The notes under the pieces are model-generated. The model searched no databases. It was given only the letters and a program-made list of their open reading frames with translations, and was not told where the DNA came from. Positions 21,401 to 32,502 of a stretch of DNA of 64,000 bases are shown piece after piece (within the stretch, counting starts at the first letter, position 1; every line of letters starts with the position of its first letter). The DNA comes from Piromyces finnis (Eukaryota; Neocallimastigomycota; Neocallimastigomycetes; Neocallimastigales; Neocallimastigaceae). The position numbers and the translations under genes are program-made. The stretch spans positions 62,001 to 126,000 of the forward strand of contig MCFH01000055.1 in NCBI GenBank assembly GCA_002104945.1, read 5' to 3'.

Positions 21401-23616
21401 GCTTCGATGTTTTCTGCGGTTACAGTTACCAGAGGCCTTCTTGCTTTTGCATTAGTAACTGTAGTTATGGGACTTAATTGAGTACAGTAGTAGATATTGC
21501 CGTCATTTACACCATAACTGTTGGTGTGTCCTTTATCCTTATCATTATCTACTACGAAGTACCTCACTTGTGCATCTTTATCATAACCTCTGTAGATAAA
21601 GTGCTCATCCATGAAGCCCAGTCCCACAATGATCATCTCCGGCATATTGTCGGATAGGTGACAACTTGTGTTGAAGCAGTATGGCTTAGCTTCTTGTTCG
21701 CCAGATGGAGTTAACCATAACTTCAACTGCAAGTCATCTGAGAACTGCTTTAACTCGATATCACCATTCACAGTTCTGAATATGGCTGGTTTGTCCACTA
21801 CCTTTAACCCGAGCTTCTTTGCTAAATTTGGGTGAATGAGGTTTGTGGTGGAACCAGTATCATACAAGACTTCTACCCTTTTTATATCTCGAGGGTTGCT
21901 TCTTGCATTTATTTCAGCTACTAGTTGGTTCTGACTGTAGTAGCTGTTATTGACCGTCGTTTGACTTGCCATAGCCTTAGGTAATGGGTTATTTCCCATA
22001 CTAGAAGGTCCTTGCTTTGGTTGGAAGCTAGAACTTCTTCTAAAGCTTGACTTATTTAAGGATTCACGACGTTCTTTGGCACCGTTATTGTTTTTTACGT
22101 AAGCCTGAGTGTTGGTCTGCTCAACTTTAGGCTTATTATTTGGCTTGTTGTTCTTCTGCTTTAACTCAGCCCATCTAGATGGTCTACATGGGTCTGTGAT
22201 ATCCAACAAGGCCATAATAGTGGTCTGGCGGTCTCTTTTGTCGTACTTTTCTATGGTTTCATTACGGAAGACTGCTTGGTGGTCATCGCACTTTAGCAAG
22301 ACTTCACTTAATGTTTCCAGCGTACGTTCCGGTTCAGGGATATCATAGAACGCTTCCCTGACAGAAGGCCTGACCTGTTGTATTAACACCTGTCTCCTAA
22401 CATTTTCAGGAAGCCCAAGTGTTTCCGTCAATTCATTGAACTCTTCCAAATAGTCGTATGCTTTTCCCCACTCATGTGTGAGCTTAAGCAACTTTGACTT
22501 GCAGAGTTCATGGGGAGACTCTGGTGGAAACTTATCTTGAAGGTGGAGGAATAGTCTTTCAGCATCGGGATTCCTACGCTGCAACATCCTCTCTCTAAGT
22601 CTATACCATCTCAATACTTTCCCACCTAGATGATCTTCAATGAAGCTAACCTTTGCCTTTTCGTCGTTACCATAGTCATATGGGTAACGTTTGAAATGAC
22701 GTAAGCACTTCTCTTGAAAACCCTCTAAGTCTATCCCATTATTATCAAACATAGGCACTTTTTCTTCATACCTATGTACTCGCCAATCGAACATCTTCAC
22801 GTCCCCATCCTCGGAATATTCCGTAGGGTTGGTGCTGCTACTAGTTCCAGCACCATGAGGATTACCCATACCACCGGTTTGATAGGATGTTCTTTCATGA
22901 GCTCTGGCTTCAGCTCTTCTGTTCATGGCTTCGACTTTAGCCTCGAACAATTTTTCTCTTTCTTCTAGAGCGTTTCGTTGCTCCCTCAATCTGGCCATCT
23001 CTTCTTCAAGCTCTTTTTTATAAGAGACAAAGGCACTAGATTGACGGTACAACGTTTCTTGGTTGTTTAGCACTTGCTGGTGGTCTTGTAACCTTTCCTC
23101 ATGTTCTGCGGTAAAGGCATTTTCCACAGCATGCAGCTCTTCCAAGCTAACTTGGCTAGCTGACTCATTTGCTTCCAACCTTTGATCCACTTCAACAAAT
23201 TTTTGCTGAAGAGCATCGTTTATCTCGCTCTTGTAAACCTCAATACCCCGAAGTTGTTCTTCCATAGCACCCAGACGGTTTCCCATACTAGCAAACTGGC
23301 TAGATATTTCCGAAACCCATCTATTAAGAAGAACTTCAATGTGTTGCATTGGGTTTACCTCACTATTATTAGTAAAAAAGAAAGAAGGATCAACAGGGGT
23401 GGGCATAGAATCCCCCTGTTGAACCTGTAAATTCTGATTAGATTCGACCTCAGTGCTTTCGAGAAGCACCGGGGTTCGAACCCGTGACATTCCCTCTACA
23501 CCATCCATGCCATCCGCGCTCGCCGCGTCAGGACGGGTCCCGTCCCTTACGAATGATGTTTTTGTGTCCAATTTATGGACACCCCGAGGGTTAGGCGACT
23601 TACCTGCGTTTTTCAT
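18433..23616 (-). CDS. gag-pol: Family 2 Gag-Pol polyprotein
   Basis: 1727 codons from ATG 23616. Rough residues: 100-260 a long coiled coil (EEEMARLREQRNALEEREK region); 275-460 Retrotrans_gag capsid; no CCHC zinc knuckle visible; protease VLYDTGSTTNLIHPNL with DTG ~586; reverse transcriptase with CTDYRRLN and YLDD ~996; RNase H with CDAS ~1145; integrase HHCC (HDSETAGHLG..CTICC) ~1362-1400, catalytic D ~1438, D ~1515, E ~1548, then KYGPFKVIG. Gag and Pol are fused in one frame as in Tf1, so Gag excess must come from processing or degradation. Codon use is visibly less AT-biased than in families 1, 3 and 4. The frame appears intact up to HISELEPYHNKN. Confidence 0.95.
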   Translation of the reverse strand: MKNAGKSPNPRGVHKLDTKTSFVRDGTRPDAASADGMDGVEGMSRVRTPVLLESTEVESNQNLQVQQGDSMPTPVDPSFFFTNNSEVNPMQHIEVLLNRWVSEISSQFASMGNRLGAMEEQLRGIEVYKSEINDALQQKFVEVDQRLEANESASQVSLEELHAVENAFTAEHEERLQDHQQVLNNQETLYRQSSAFVSYKKELEEEMARLREQRNALEEREKLFEAKVEAMNRRAEARAHERTSYQTGGMGNPHGAGTSSSTNPTEYSEDGDVKMFDWRVHRYEEKVPMFDNNGIDLEGFQEKCLRHFKRYPYDYGNDEKAKVSFIEDHLGGKVLRWYRLRERMLQRRNPDAERLFLHLQDKFPPESPHELCKSKLLKLTHEWGKAYDYLEEFNELTETLGLPENVRRQVLIQQVRPSVREAFYDIPEPERTLETLSEVLLKCDDHQAVFRNETIEKYDKRDRQTTIMALLDITDPCRPSRWAELKQKNNKPNNKPKVEQTNTQAYVKNNNGAKERRESLNKSSFRRSSSFQPKQGPSSMGNNPLPKAMASQTTVNNSYYSQNQLVAEINARSNPRDIKRVEVLYDTGSTTNLIHPNLAKKLGLKVVDKPAIFRTVNGDIELKQFSDDLQLKLWLTPSGEQEAKPYCFNTSCHLSDNMPEMIIVGLGFMDEHFIYRGYDKDAQVRYFVVDNDKDKGHTNSYGVNDGNIYYCTQLSPITTVTNAKARRPLVTVTAENIEAEIVGNGSHKATKGTRNGSSGGLASSSNLEKTCVSVGLVQESNLEKNHIYVGLVQEENLNENQPTPEEIVEKYYHNFKEAFNEEIANQLPEHRPYDCKIDLEPDASLHKGPIYPFNPEEEKALKEYIEENLAKGFIRKSESPAGYPVLFVPKKSGERRLCTDYRRLNKVTVRNSFPLPLISQVFEAMKGATIFSKLDLKSAYNLVRIREGDEYKTAFSTKFGHYEYLVMPFGLTNAPATFQGFINTVLAEEINDCCQVYLDDIIIYSKSLEEHVGHVKRVLQKLIDNRLVAKLAKCEFHKEELAFLGHVVGKYGIKTDPEKLKAVASWPQPTNIKELQSFLGFCNYYRKFIKDFSKIARPLYAMTSKKVQFLWNEERIQAFEKLKEMLLSPPVLAYPDHDRQFIVECDASNYAVGGVLSQLGDDNELHPVYYYSKKLTKAEINYSITEKELLAIRNAFIEWRHLLMGAKHKVLVYSDHRNLLFATKPQLLTARQARWQELFAAYDFEIIYRPGKMNGRADILSRMVSPEQVQLEMEKASLLRPEQVKEFPPVEEECYAVLEVSFVGELKQAYNTDELAREIRDGLDAKRGHKLIKKKWLMVNGLIVRKDAPERTYVPKVLRETIIKLNHDSETAGHLGKDKTYDLIARNYYWPKMKDDIAGYIKACTICCTQKDNRHKPYGSAARVKVADLPWQEVEIDFLTDLPIKERRKPGSSPSEPPEVTRRGCIMVCSDKLTKMIHLVGFRSMPTAKETALAYLQHVFKLHGCPKSVTTDRGVQFTSKLWKDIMGFFGVEVNLATTGHHETVGQVERNNSYVSMYLRCFVKTFDDDEWLKYLYLAEFCYNNAVHSSTKQSPFLALYNYQVHMNPQDSELVHSLGEAPILDSFAHNLGNLKHMLDISRTRFLDHLDHRRELNYPKIRLMDLVWLRKPENYNPLPFYKLQARKYGPFKVIGIDESKLNYRLDISKSPFPNVYPVFHISELEPYHNKN

Positions 23617-23917
23617 TTCTAATTCGAAAATAAATTCTTTTAATAAATTAAAGAATTTATTATATAAAATATGGTTATAATGAATTTTAAAATTTACAAA
23701 TAATGAATTTTTAATGTTAAACTATTAAAAAATAATTATTTTTAATAATAAATTTACTTCTTTTAAATATAATATTTGAATATTATATAAAATATTGTAA
23801 ATAATTATTATTAAACAATAATTTAAATAAAATAAAATATGTTTTTTAAGAATTTTTAATAACACTAACCTAATTAAAACTAAGCTAACGTAAGAACTAA
23901 CTATAAAGCGTTAGTAT
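23617..23917 (-). other. Family 2 leader
   Basis: About 300 AT-rich bases between the predicted primer site and the Gag-Pol ATG. No reading frame of note. Confidence 0.7.
23907..23917 (-). promoter_or_regulatory. Family 2 self-priming site (PBS)
   Basis: On the minus strand the first 11 bases inside the 5' LTR are ATACTAACGCT. The same LTR carries AGCGTTAGTAT in the sense strand (complement of 24190-24200), an exact 11-base complement. This is the arrangement of Tf1-type elements, where the mRNA 5' end primes reverse transcription. No TGG-initial tRNA site is present. Confidence 0.75.
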
Positions 23918-24411
23918 TGTAAAAGGTTTTTATATATGTTAGTTAATAAGTTAAATATAACAAGTTAATTAAGTTAGTTATTACCTCTCTATACGAGTTA
24001 ATAACTAAATAAAGTTTTATAAAAAATAATAAAAGAACTAAAATAAATATTATAACACAAAAATAAATATAATACGATAAATATTAATATGAAATATTAT
24101 TTACTTAAATAATTATTATAATTATTATCTTTTATTTATTAGTTATAATTATATACATTAATTATTATTATAGCTATTAATTTACTTTAATACTAACGCT
24201 AAAGTATTTAACGTTAGTTTTGACTATACTATTTAACTATATGAGTTTATTTTCTTTACCACTTGATTGGGTAAAGCAAATAGACTTCCTATTTAATTAA
24301 TAACCATTAATATATGGTTATGCATATATTTGGCCAATAAATGGTGACCAGAATATATGGTTTCAATTGAAATATTTGTGGGCAAACTTATGGCCACAAA
24401 TATTTCTTACA
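23918..24411 (-). repeat. Family 2 5' LTR
   Basis: Same 494 bp as 17703-18196. The predicted mRNA start is at about 24200 (minus strand), with TATA-like sequence 35-45 bp upstream. Confidence 0.95.
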
Positions 24412-24423
24412 AAAATGTGTAAA

Positions 24424-24496
24424 GCGAAGTTGGCGCAGTCGGCAGCGCGTAAGTCTCATAATCTTAAGGTCGTGAGTTCGAACCTCACACTTCGCA
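24424..24496 (+). tRNA. tRNA-Met (CAU), elongator type
   Basis: Acceptor GCGAAGT/ACTTCGC with discriminator A, anticodon loop CTCATAA, T arm GTGAGTTCGAACCTCAC with an ordinary TTCGAAC loop, which favours the elongator over the initiator. The family 2 element ends 12 bp upstream. Confidence 0.93.
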
Positions 24497-24848
24497 GTTT
24501 TTTATTAATTGAAGCAATATAATATTTTTATACTCTGATGTTTTAACCTTTTCAAAAATTTTTACCCATAAAAATTGACATTTATAAATTTTTAATTATT
24601 TTAAATAAATTATTTGAATTTTTAAATTATTAGTATTAATTTTAAAAGTTAAATTAGATAAGTGCTATTTGAAATTAATTTTGAATCAAATTAATGTCTT
24701 TACATTTTAATATTGTAGAGCTTATTTCTTTTTATCTATAATACAATAAGCCTTTAATATTGATACGTTATTTTTATATAAAGTAACTTAAAATAATATG
24801 ACAAGCTAGTTAAACGCTATAAATAATATATTAATAATTTATTTTAAT
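24497..24848. other. AT-rich spacer downstream of tRNA-Met
   Basis: A short T-run follows the tRNA (24497-24503) and may end Pol III transcription. Nothing else recognised. Confidence 0.5.
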
Positions 24849-25084
24849 AAAAAAAATAAAAATAATACTTGTTATGAAAATAGAGTAAATAATAAAAACA
24901 ATGAAAAAAAAATAAAAATAATACTTGTTATGAAAATAGAGTAAATAATTAAAACAATGAAAAAAAAATAAAAATAATACTTGTTATGAAAATAGAGTAA
25001 ATAATAAAAACAATGAAAAAAAAATAAAAATAATACTTGTTATGAAAATAGAGTAAATAATAAAAACAATGAAAAAAAAATAAA
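24849..25084. repeat. 56-bp tandem repeat, four copies
   Basis: The marker ACTTGTTATG recurs at 24867, 24923, 24979 and 25035, a constant 56-base period. Units are nearly identical. Confidence 0.92.
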
Positions 25085-26681
25085 AATATATATATATATA
25101 ATATTATTTATTTTCTTTATTTTTATTTTTTTTTTAAACTTTCTTTATATTATGTTATTTCATATTGCTATTTTTATTTAATGCTATTGGTATTATATTT
25201 AATTTATTTTATTTCATTTATATCAACAGTATGTTTCATAATAATACATATATAAATTTAAAAATATATATTTTTTTTTTTAATTTAAAAATTTTTAATA
25301 TAAAGGTTAAGCTTTTTTAAGTATATAATAAATAAAATTATTCTAATCCTTTTTATTAAATTTTCAAAAATTTTATATTATTAAAAATTTAAAAATTTAG
25401 AAATTTACAAAAAATTTTATATTTTAACAATTTGAGATATTAAGCATTTATAACATTTATAATAATTATAATAGCTAAATTAAAATTGTAATAATTTATA
25501 TTATATTATTCATATATAAAAATAATATTTTTTCAAAAATTATAAACCTTTAGAGTTAGTCATTTATTTTCTTAACCTAAATCTATTTTAAGTTTACAAT
25601 AAAATTTCTTGATACAATTTAACTTAAGTTGGTATTTAGATCATTTCCGGAAAATAAAAATGCTAATGCTAATAATATTTTTATATAGATGTCATTAGCC
25701 TCAAGCCATCTTCAATAAGAAAAAAGTATTAAACTAATTATTTAATTTAACTTGCTGAGTTTTAAATCCAAACTATGTCAAAATAAGCATTTACTCTAAA
25801 ACTTCAAATATAGTTATCTCATTTATAAAAATAAATAAATTAATTATTTATTTACTTACTAATATTCACTAAACTACTCCTAAAATGAGCCATTACTTAT
25901 TTTATCCAATATGGAGCTTGATTATAACTTTAAGAGTGGTATTTAAATTATTTAATTATTAATTATAATATATATTAGTACATATTAATTTAATATTAAT
26001 TAAATTTATTATTAATTAAATATATTAGTAAAATTAAACTTGCTATTAGTTTATCATTATTTTAACTCTATATTAATTGACTGTCGAGTTGTAGTAGTTA
26101 GAACGTAATTTAATCCGAATGTTTTATTTAATTTAATATAGTAATTGATAAAGATTACAATTAATTATCAGACTAACTAATTAAACTTTCTTTTTTAAAC
26201 AATGAAAAGTATTGTTTAAAGCTTGTTTAAATAGAAGAATTATATAATTGAATTCTGAAAGAAAATGACACGTATTCAAATATATTTTAAATTTTAAATA
26301 TACTTAAAAAGTGATATATATGTATATTTTTGAATGATTTATTTTTACATATACGCTTGTTATACATTATATTACTATTATAATATATGCAAATAAATTA
26401 TAATGTATTATAAAGTTTATTGTTATTGTAATTATTAGAGTAAAAATATTTAAATTAATGAATTCTCGAGATTCCTAATGATAGGAATTTTTTTCGAGTA
26501 TTTACACCCTCTCTATTTTTAAAGATTACATTTTAAATTTAATACATGATCAATTATTTATATTAATTGTCTATTCTATAAATTAAATATGTATTAATTA
26601 CATATACCTTTTTTTAAAACCTCGTATTATATTTGTACATAATAATTATAAAGTCATAAGAAAAAAAAAAAAAATTTTTTT
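25085..26681. other. AT-rich sequence without recognisable genes
   Basis: I find no coding frame or tRNA. A piece around 26455-26510 (a short CTCGAGATTCCTAATGATAGG hairpin-like stretch) resembles, inverted, part of LTR g near 40490-40530, so a decayed LTR g copy may lie at about 26040-26600. Confidence 0.45.
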
Positions 26682-26960
26682 ATAATTTTTATAATTTCTA
26701 TAATTTTTATAATTTCTATAATTTTTATAATTTCTATAATTTTTATAATTTCTATAATTTTTATAATTTCTATAATTTTTATAATTTCTATAATTTTTAT
26801 AATTTCTATAATTTTTATAATTTCTATAATTTCTATAATTTTTATAATTTTTATAATTTTTATAATTTTTATAATTTCTATAATTTTTATAATTTTTATA
26901 ATTTCTATAATTTTTATAATTTCTATAATTTTTATAATTTTTATAATTTTTATAATTATT
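26682..26960. repeat. 10-bp tandem repeat (TATAATTTYT)
   Basis: About 28 units alternating TATAATTTTT and TATAATTTCT, so also a 20-bp period. It yields artificial Tyr/Lys/Asn and Ile/Lys frames on the minus strand. Confidence 0.95.
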
Positions 26961-26994
26961 TCTATAATACATACCAAATGTAGTAATTTTTAAT

Positions 26995-27238
26995 TATCTA
27001 ATAATACAAGAGTTATTAAATAATACTATAATTTTTATAATTAAATATAGTATATTTTATATTTTAAAAATTAACTAACACTTGAAATGAACAAGTATAA
27101 AAATCGTTAATTTTTTAATTTATTTTTCTTTATTTATTTTTAATAATTTATTTATTAAATTTTAGATACAAATATTATCACTTTCTATATTCATTTATAT
27201 TTATATAATTAAGATAATATCATCCTTATATCAAAATT
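26995..27238 (+). repeat. Dispersed repeat k, copy 1
   Basis: Shares with 52252-52460 the landmarks GAGTTATTAAATAAT, GAACAAGTATAAAAATC and the block GATACAAATATTATCACTTT. Ends are not defined; it is probably part of an undescribed LTR. Confidence 0.65.
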
Positions 27239-27240
27239 AT

Positions 27241-27967
27241 TGTAAAAGGTTTATTATATTTTCTATAAGAGGAATAGATTTATATATTATTTTATATAAA
27301 AAAATATTATACTAATAAATAAGTAACAACCTCTCATACGAGCTAATAGTATAAATAATATTTTTATATTAAAATTTATAAATAAATTAGTAATTAAACA
27401 ATGAATAAAGTCATTTAGTTATATATAATAATAAATGTTTATCATCTTATTTCTCTTACTAATATAAACTATCTTTACCTACTTTAAATATAATTATTCT
27501 ATATTATTAATTATTTATTATAATATTTTACTTTAATACTAACGCTAAAGTATTAGCGTTTGTTTACATGTTTTCTTTTATAATATTATTAATATGTATT
27601 AACTATTATTAATTAATATTATTAAATATTAATTAATAATATTATTTACTTACTATAATAATACATGTTAATTATTTAAATATAAAATATTATATAAATA
27701 TAAAATATATAAAATATATAAAATATTATATAAAATATATAAAATATATAAAATATTATATAAAATATATAAAATATATAAAATATTATATAAAATATAT
27801 AAAATATTATTTAAATATAAAGTAATTATCAATATTTTATAGTATTTTATAATATAATATTAGTAAATAAATTATATCACATGAAATATCATATCATATG
27901 ATAAATTAACATAAATATATGTGATTATATATTATAGCATTTAGTAATATTAATCCGTTATAGATAA
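27241..27967 (-). mobile_element. Decayed family 2-like LTR
   Basis: Starts TGTAAAAGG and keeps the segments CTCTCATACGAGCTAATA and TTTAATACTAACGCTAAAGT of the family 2 LTR, but the rest is rearranged and includes a ~31-bp tandem array of TATAAAA-type units at about 27686-27810. The right end was not located; the younger copy at 27968 follows. Confidence 0.65.
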
Positions 27968-28460
27968 TGTAAAAGGTTTTATATATGTTAGTTAATAAGT
28001 TAAATATAACAAGTTAATTAAGTTAGTTATTACCTCTCTATACGAGTTAATAACTAAATAAAGTTTTATAAAAAATAATAAAAGAACTAAAATAAATATT
28101 ATAACACAAAAATAAATATAATACAATAAATATTAATATGAAATATTATTTACTTAAATAATTATTATAATTATTATCTTTTATTTATTAGTTATAATTA
28201 TATACATTAATTATTATTATAGCTATTAATTTACTTTAATACTAACGCTAAAGTATTTAACGTTAGTTTTGACTATACTATTTAACTATATGAATTTATT
28301 TTCTTTACCACTTGATTGGGTAAAGCAAATAAACTTCCTATTTAATTAATAACCATTAATATATGGTTATGCATATATTTGGCCAATAAATGGTGACCAG
28401 AATATATGGTTTCAATTGAAATATTTGTGGGCAAACTTATGGCCACAAATATTTCTTACA
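27968..28460 (-). mobile_element. Family 2 solo LTR with target duplication
   Basis: 493 bp, few differences from the LTRs of the full element, flanked by GATAA (27963-27967 and 28461-28465). It ends 11 bp upstream of tRNA-Glu, the same placement as the full element at tRNA-Met. Confidence 0.95.
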
Positions 28461-28471
28461 GATAAAGAGTA

Positions 28472-28543
28472 TCCGCATTGGTCCAGTGGCTAGGATTCCA
28501 CGCTTTCACCGTGGCGGCCGGGGTTCGATTCCCCGATGCGGAA
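28472..28543 (+). tRNA. tRNA-Glu (UUC)
   Basis: Acceptor TCCGCAT/ATGCGGA, anticodon stem CCACG/CGTGG with loop CTTTCAC (TTC), T arm CCGGGGTTCGATTCCCCG, discriminator A. Confidence 0.95.
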
Positions 28544-28552
28544 GTCTTTGAA

Positions 28553-28626
28553 GCTCGCGTAGCCTAATTGGATAGGGCGTCAGACTTCTAATCTGAAGAT
28601 TGCGGGTTCGAGTCCCGCCGTGAGTG
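28553..28626 (+). tRNA. tRNA-Arg (UCU), second copy
   Basis: Same 74 bases as 14914-14987. It follows tRNA-Glu by only 9 bp, so the two may be transcribed together. Confidence 0.95.
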
Positions 28627-30663
28627 AGGATTTTATTTTATAGAATGTTCATTTAAGATAGTAGTTTTATTTAATTATCATATATACATTTCTTATTTTA
28701 TAAATATATAATTCGTTTATTTAAATAAATAATTTTATAATTTTTTTTTCTAGTATAGTAATAAAATAATAAAATTGAAAAATCATAATAATGAATAATA
28801 GTATAGTATAGTATAGTATAGTATAGTATAATTTATTATGTGGAATTGTGTTTTCTGTTCTAATAAAGAATAAATAAAAAACTAAAACAATATTTAAGAA
28901 AAATGAATTATATATTAAATCATTAATTTTTTTTATATTTTTATATTTTTATATATTTATATATTTGTATTTTTATATTTTTATATTTTTATATCTTTAT
29001 ATTTTTATATTTTTATATCTTTATATATTTTTATACTTTGATACTTTAATATGTGATATTAAAAAATTGCTTTTATGTATAAATATTAAATAACTAAAAA
29101 TTACACATATTTTGACTTGAATTAGATATAATTATAATAGTGGTAGAAAAACAGAAAACCCTTTTATAAATTTTATTATTTTGTTTTGTAATAATTAAAA
29201 AAAAGTTAAGAAAAAAAATATTTTTGTTTCTTGTATCTAGCATTCTATTAATAAATTTAAACTTAAAAGAAATAGTAATAATTAAAAATTTTATATTAAT
29301 GCTATTTAAACAATAATAAATAAAATTGAAAATATTTATATATGAATAAACTTGAAATTTATTATGTAGTATACTTTACATTGCTAAGTTAATAACATAG
29401 AATATATTATATTCATTTTATTAAGCACAACACACTATGAAAGATCTATTTTAAAAATACTACTTTTTGTTAATTTTTCAAATTGATTTTTTCATTATTT
29501 CTTCATAAAGTATTATGAATAACTGATTTAAACATTAAAAATAACAAAATATTTACATGCTTTCATATAAATTTTTTAAATTTAAATTTTAAAAATGCCT
29601 AAAAAAAAAAAAAAAAAAGACACTACTTTATGAAAATATATAAATTTTAATTTTAAAAATAAACACATTTTTAATTTAAATTATTATTTATAATTAATTA
29701 AAGGAACATTCGTTGTTACATACAGCAAGTAGTAATAAAAAGTAAAGTAATGGAAATTTTTGATTTGAAGTAAATTACTTTTAATTTTGGTTTTATAAAA
29801 ACTTACTCTTAATTAAATCAGTTATGATTTTATATTGGTAAATTTAATTACTATTTTATAGCAAATTATATAATCAAAGTTAGTTTAATCATTAAAAATT
29901 TATAGTTTTTTCTTATTAGTCATTCATTCATTCATTAATTTATTTATTTATTTATTTATTTTGGTAAAAATGTTTTTAATAAACACTCACTATTTTTTCG
30001 TATTTTATCATTATCAATTAAGTGATTAGTCATTATATAGCTTATAATATGTTTTTAAATATAATGTTTAATTATTATTTATATATTATATGGAATCCTT
30101 TATTTCATTTTCATTAAATCTTGATAATGCATATAATAAAAGAAATAAACTCAGTTTTTAATTTTTTGTAAAGATTATATAATTATAATTTTAATTATAT
30201 AACTAGTAAATATTCATACATATATTAAAAATCATAATAAAAAACATTTTAAAATTAATATTTATTCTATAAATATAATGTATATCTTTGAGATTATTTA
30301 ATAATAAGTATTAATGATTAAGTAATGATTTTTACATTTTAATAAAAGATTATTTCATAAATTCATTAAATACGATTCGTGGAGTAATTAAATAAAAAAT
30401 TGTTTAAATAAAAACAAAATTTTGATAAATATTTAAATTTATGGAACAAGTAAATTTATTCAAAATAACTATAAAAATATTTTATTTTTTACTTTCACTT
30501 TATTTTAAATTACTTTAACATATATAATGTAGTATTAAAAATAGGGATATATTCAAATTGGATCAAGAAAAACATATTTGATTTGTTTTAATTAAGCTTT
30601 ATTGCTCTGGTTTATTAAATAATTATAATTTTTCCAATTAGCAATAATACTATTAATTAAAAA
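28627..30663. other. AT-rich sequence, no gene seen
   Basis: Contains a short AGTAT array (about 28799-28830), a TATATTTT-type run (28930-29035) and TTCA/TTTA runs near 29925-29960. I found no tRNA, LTR end or coding frame. Confidence 0.6.
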
Positions 30664-30735
30664 TGGAGAGTGAGTGATTCGAACACCCAACCTTCCGCTC
30701 TGGAGGCGGACGCGCTACCGTTGCGCCAACCCTCC
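30664..30735 (-). tRNA. tRNA-Trp (CCA)
   Basis: On the minus strand: acceptor GGAGGGT/ACTCTCC (with a G-U pair), anticodon loop CTCCAGA (CCA) on stem TCCGC/GCGGA, T-loop TTCGAAT, discriminator A. A family 1 solo LTR starts 14 bp upstream, the same distance as at tRNA-Gly. Confidence 0.94.
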
Positions 30736-30749
30736 TACTTGTTTTTTCA

Positions 30750-31540
30750 TGATAAATAATAAAATTAATAAATATAAAATTATTATTAAACCTGATTTTC
30801 AAATTAACCCTAAAAGTAACTTTAAATAAGTTATAGTTTAATTAATTACTTTACCAAAATTCTAAAATAAAATTAATCCTAAACACTGCATATATTCTAA
30901 TTATTGAAAGAAAATAATAAACTTTAATTAATCGAGATCAAAATATATAACTTTTGTTAAATTAATTATTAAATTAAATATTTAATAACTTCGTTAGTAA
31001 ATTACACTTTAAAAGTAAACAAATATAATAATTCATGTTATAAAATAATATAATTAAACACCTTTATTAAAACATTAAAAATAATTATTACTTTAATTAA
31101 TTGTAAAATAAACAACTTTTTATATTCTTTAACTTTTAATTATTTCTTTTATTGTTATTTCTAATTACTTTTATTACTTTTATTGTAAATAGTTATTAAT
31201 TTTATTGTTTTAATGTAAATAGTTTAAATTTAAAAGAAAATATAAATACATGTAAATATTCTTATTTTAATCATTATTATTATTATTAATAACGAAATAT
31301 TATAATTTTAATAATCACTTTTATAATTAATTAAATAAAATTTTAAATATTTAAATATTAGAAAAACGAGTGTTTCTAATAAAACAATTTAGTGTTTTTA
31401 ATAAAACAATTTTATTAATCTTTATAAAAACAATTTCAAATTCTAATCCATATAACTTATATAGTTATAACTCAAGATATAATATAATAATCACTTTTTG
31501 AAATAAAATTCAAAATTAAGATTATTATCAAATTATATCA
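30750..31540 (+). mobile_element. Family 1 solo LTR with target duplication
   Basis: 791 bp, very close to the 5' LTR at 2575, flanked by TTCA (30746-30749 and 31541-31544). Confidence 0.94.
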
Positions 31541-31596
31541 TTCAATGTAATAATTCCATTATAAATTATTATATAATAGAATTATTAACTACAATT

Positions 31597-32239
31597 TGTC
31601 AAAATCACAATTCATGAAATTTGACATTTCATGAAATTTCATAATTTTGAATTATTAGTTAAATTAATTAAAATATTAATTTAATAATATTTTACTAATA
31701 ATAGTTTATTTAATATAAATATTAATTGGAAAGCTATTTATTATCCGGAGATAAATAGAGTGTAACAATTAATTAATATTAAACAAACCAATTAGTAAAA
31801 TAAGATTCATTTAAATAATTATTAATATTATTTTTAACAACTTATTAATATCGATATTTAAAGAAAATTATATTATTATTACTATTATATTTTATTAATA
31901 TTTATATTTATATTATTATACATGTATAACTTAAATTATATTATTATTATACTTTATTAATATCAACATTATATTAAAAATGAAGTATAAATAAGTTGAA
32001 CAAAGAACAACTTTAAGAAGTTCTTTGTGAGATTATTATACTCATTTTTATATAGTAAATTCAATATTTAAAATTAATAATTATCATTTATTTATATTAT
32101 AAAAATTAAATAAAATATTTCTTAAAAAACTATATTTATTACTCTTTTATTTATAAAAATTTATTATTTACTATATAATTAAGCCTATCCTAACCTAGTA
32201 GACTTAATTATAATTCTAAATCCACTCTAACTCTTGACA
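31597..32239 (+). mobile_element. LTR family c, solo copy 2
   Basis: TGTCAA..TTGACA ends, flanked by CAATT (31592-31596 and 32240-32244). Contains a hairpin of ACAAAGAAC with GTTCTTTGT near 31999-32030. Confidence 0.92.
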
Positions 32240-32502
32240 CAATTTATTGATAAATTGAGAATAAAAAGAAAATAAATATTAATACTTATCTTTAAGTTCG
32301 AGTTTATTATAAGAGTAGAAATAATTTTACACTTTAATAAGTTAATATGTTTTATTATAACTAAGTTAAGTAAAATAAAATTAAAAACGCTTTTATTATT
32401 ATAATTTGTTTCTTATAATAATAACTCTTGATTTCTTAGAAGGGAATCAAGAGTCTTTATTTATATTATTTAATAAATTTAAAGTTTAAATTAAAATTTT
32501 AT

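Larger units (their letters stand above)
17703..24411 (-). mobile_element. Family 2 Ty3-like retrotransposon, recent
   Basis: Two 494-bp LTRs (17703-18196 and 23918-24411) that I read as identical flank one long Gag-Pol frame on the minus strand. Target duplication AAAAT (17698-17702 and 24412-24416). The coding part is clearly richer in GC than its LTRs and the surroundings. The element ends 12 bp upstream of tRNA-Met. A chromodomain-like piece follows the Gag-Pol stop in another frame. The primer site fits self-priming rather than a tRNA. Further LTRs of the family are at 27968, 55082 and a decayed one at 27241. Confidence 0.94.

Noticed and set aside
23455-23500. tRNA-like palindrome GGGGTTCGAACCC inside the family 2 gag start
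   Set aside because: It resembles a T arm, but no acceptor, D or anticodon arm could be found around it, and it lies within a long open frame.
24849-25084. CRISPR-like regular array (56-bp period)
   Set aside because: The whole 56-bp unit repeats; there are no variable spacers.
26646-26977. Tyr-Lys-Asn and Ile-Ile-Lys repeat proteins
   Set aside because: They are products of the 10-bp tandem repeat; two frames are open at once, which is typical of a repeat with no stop codon.
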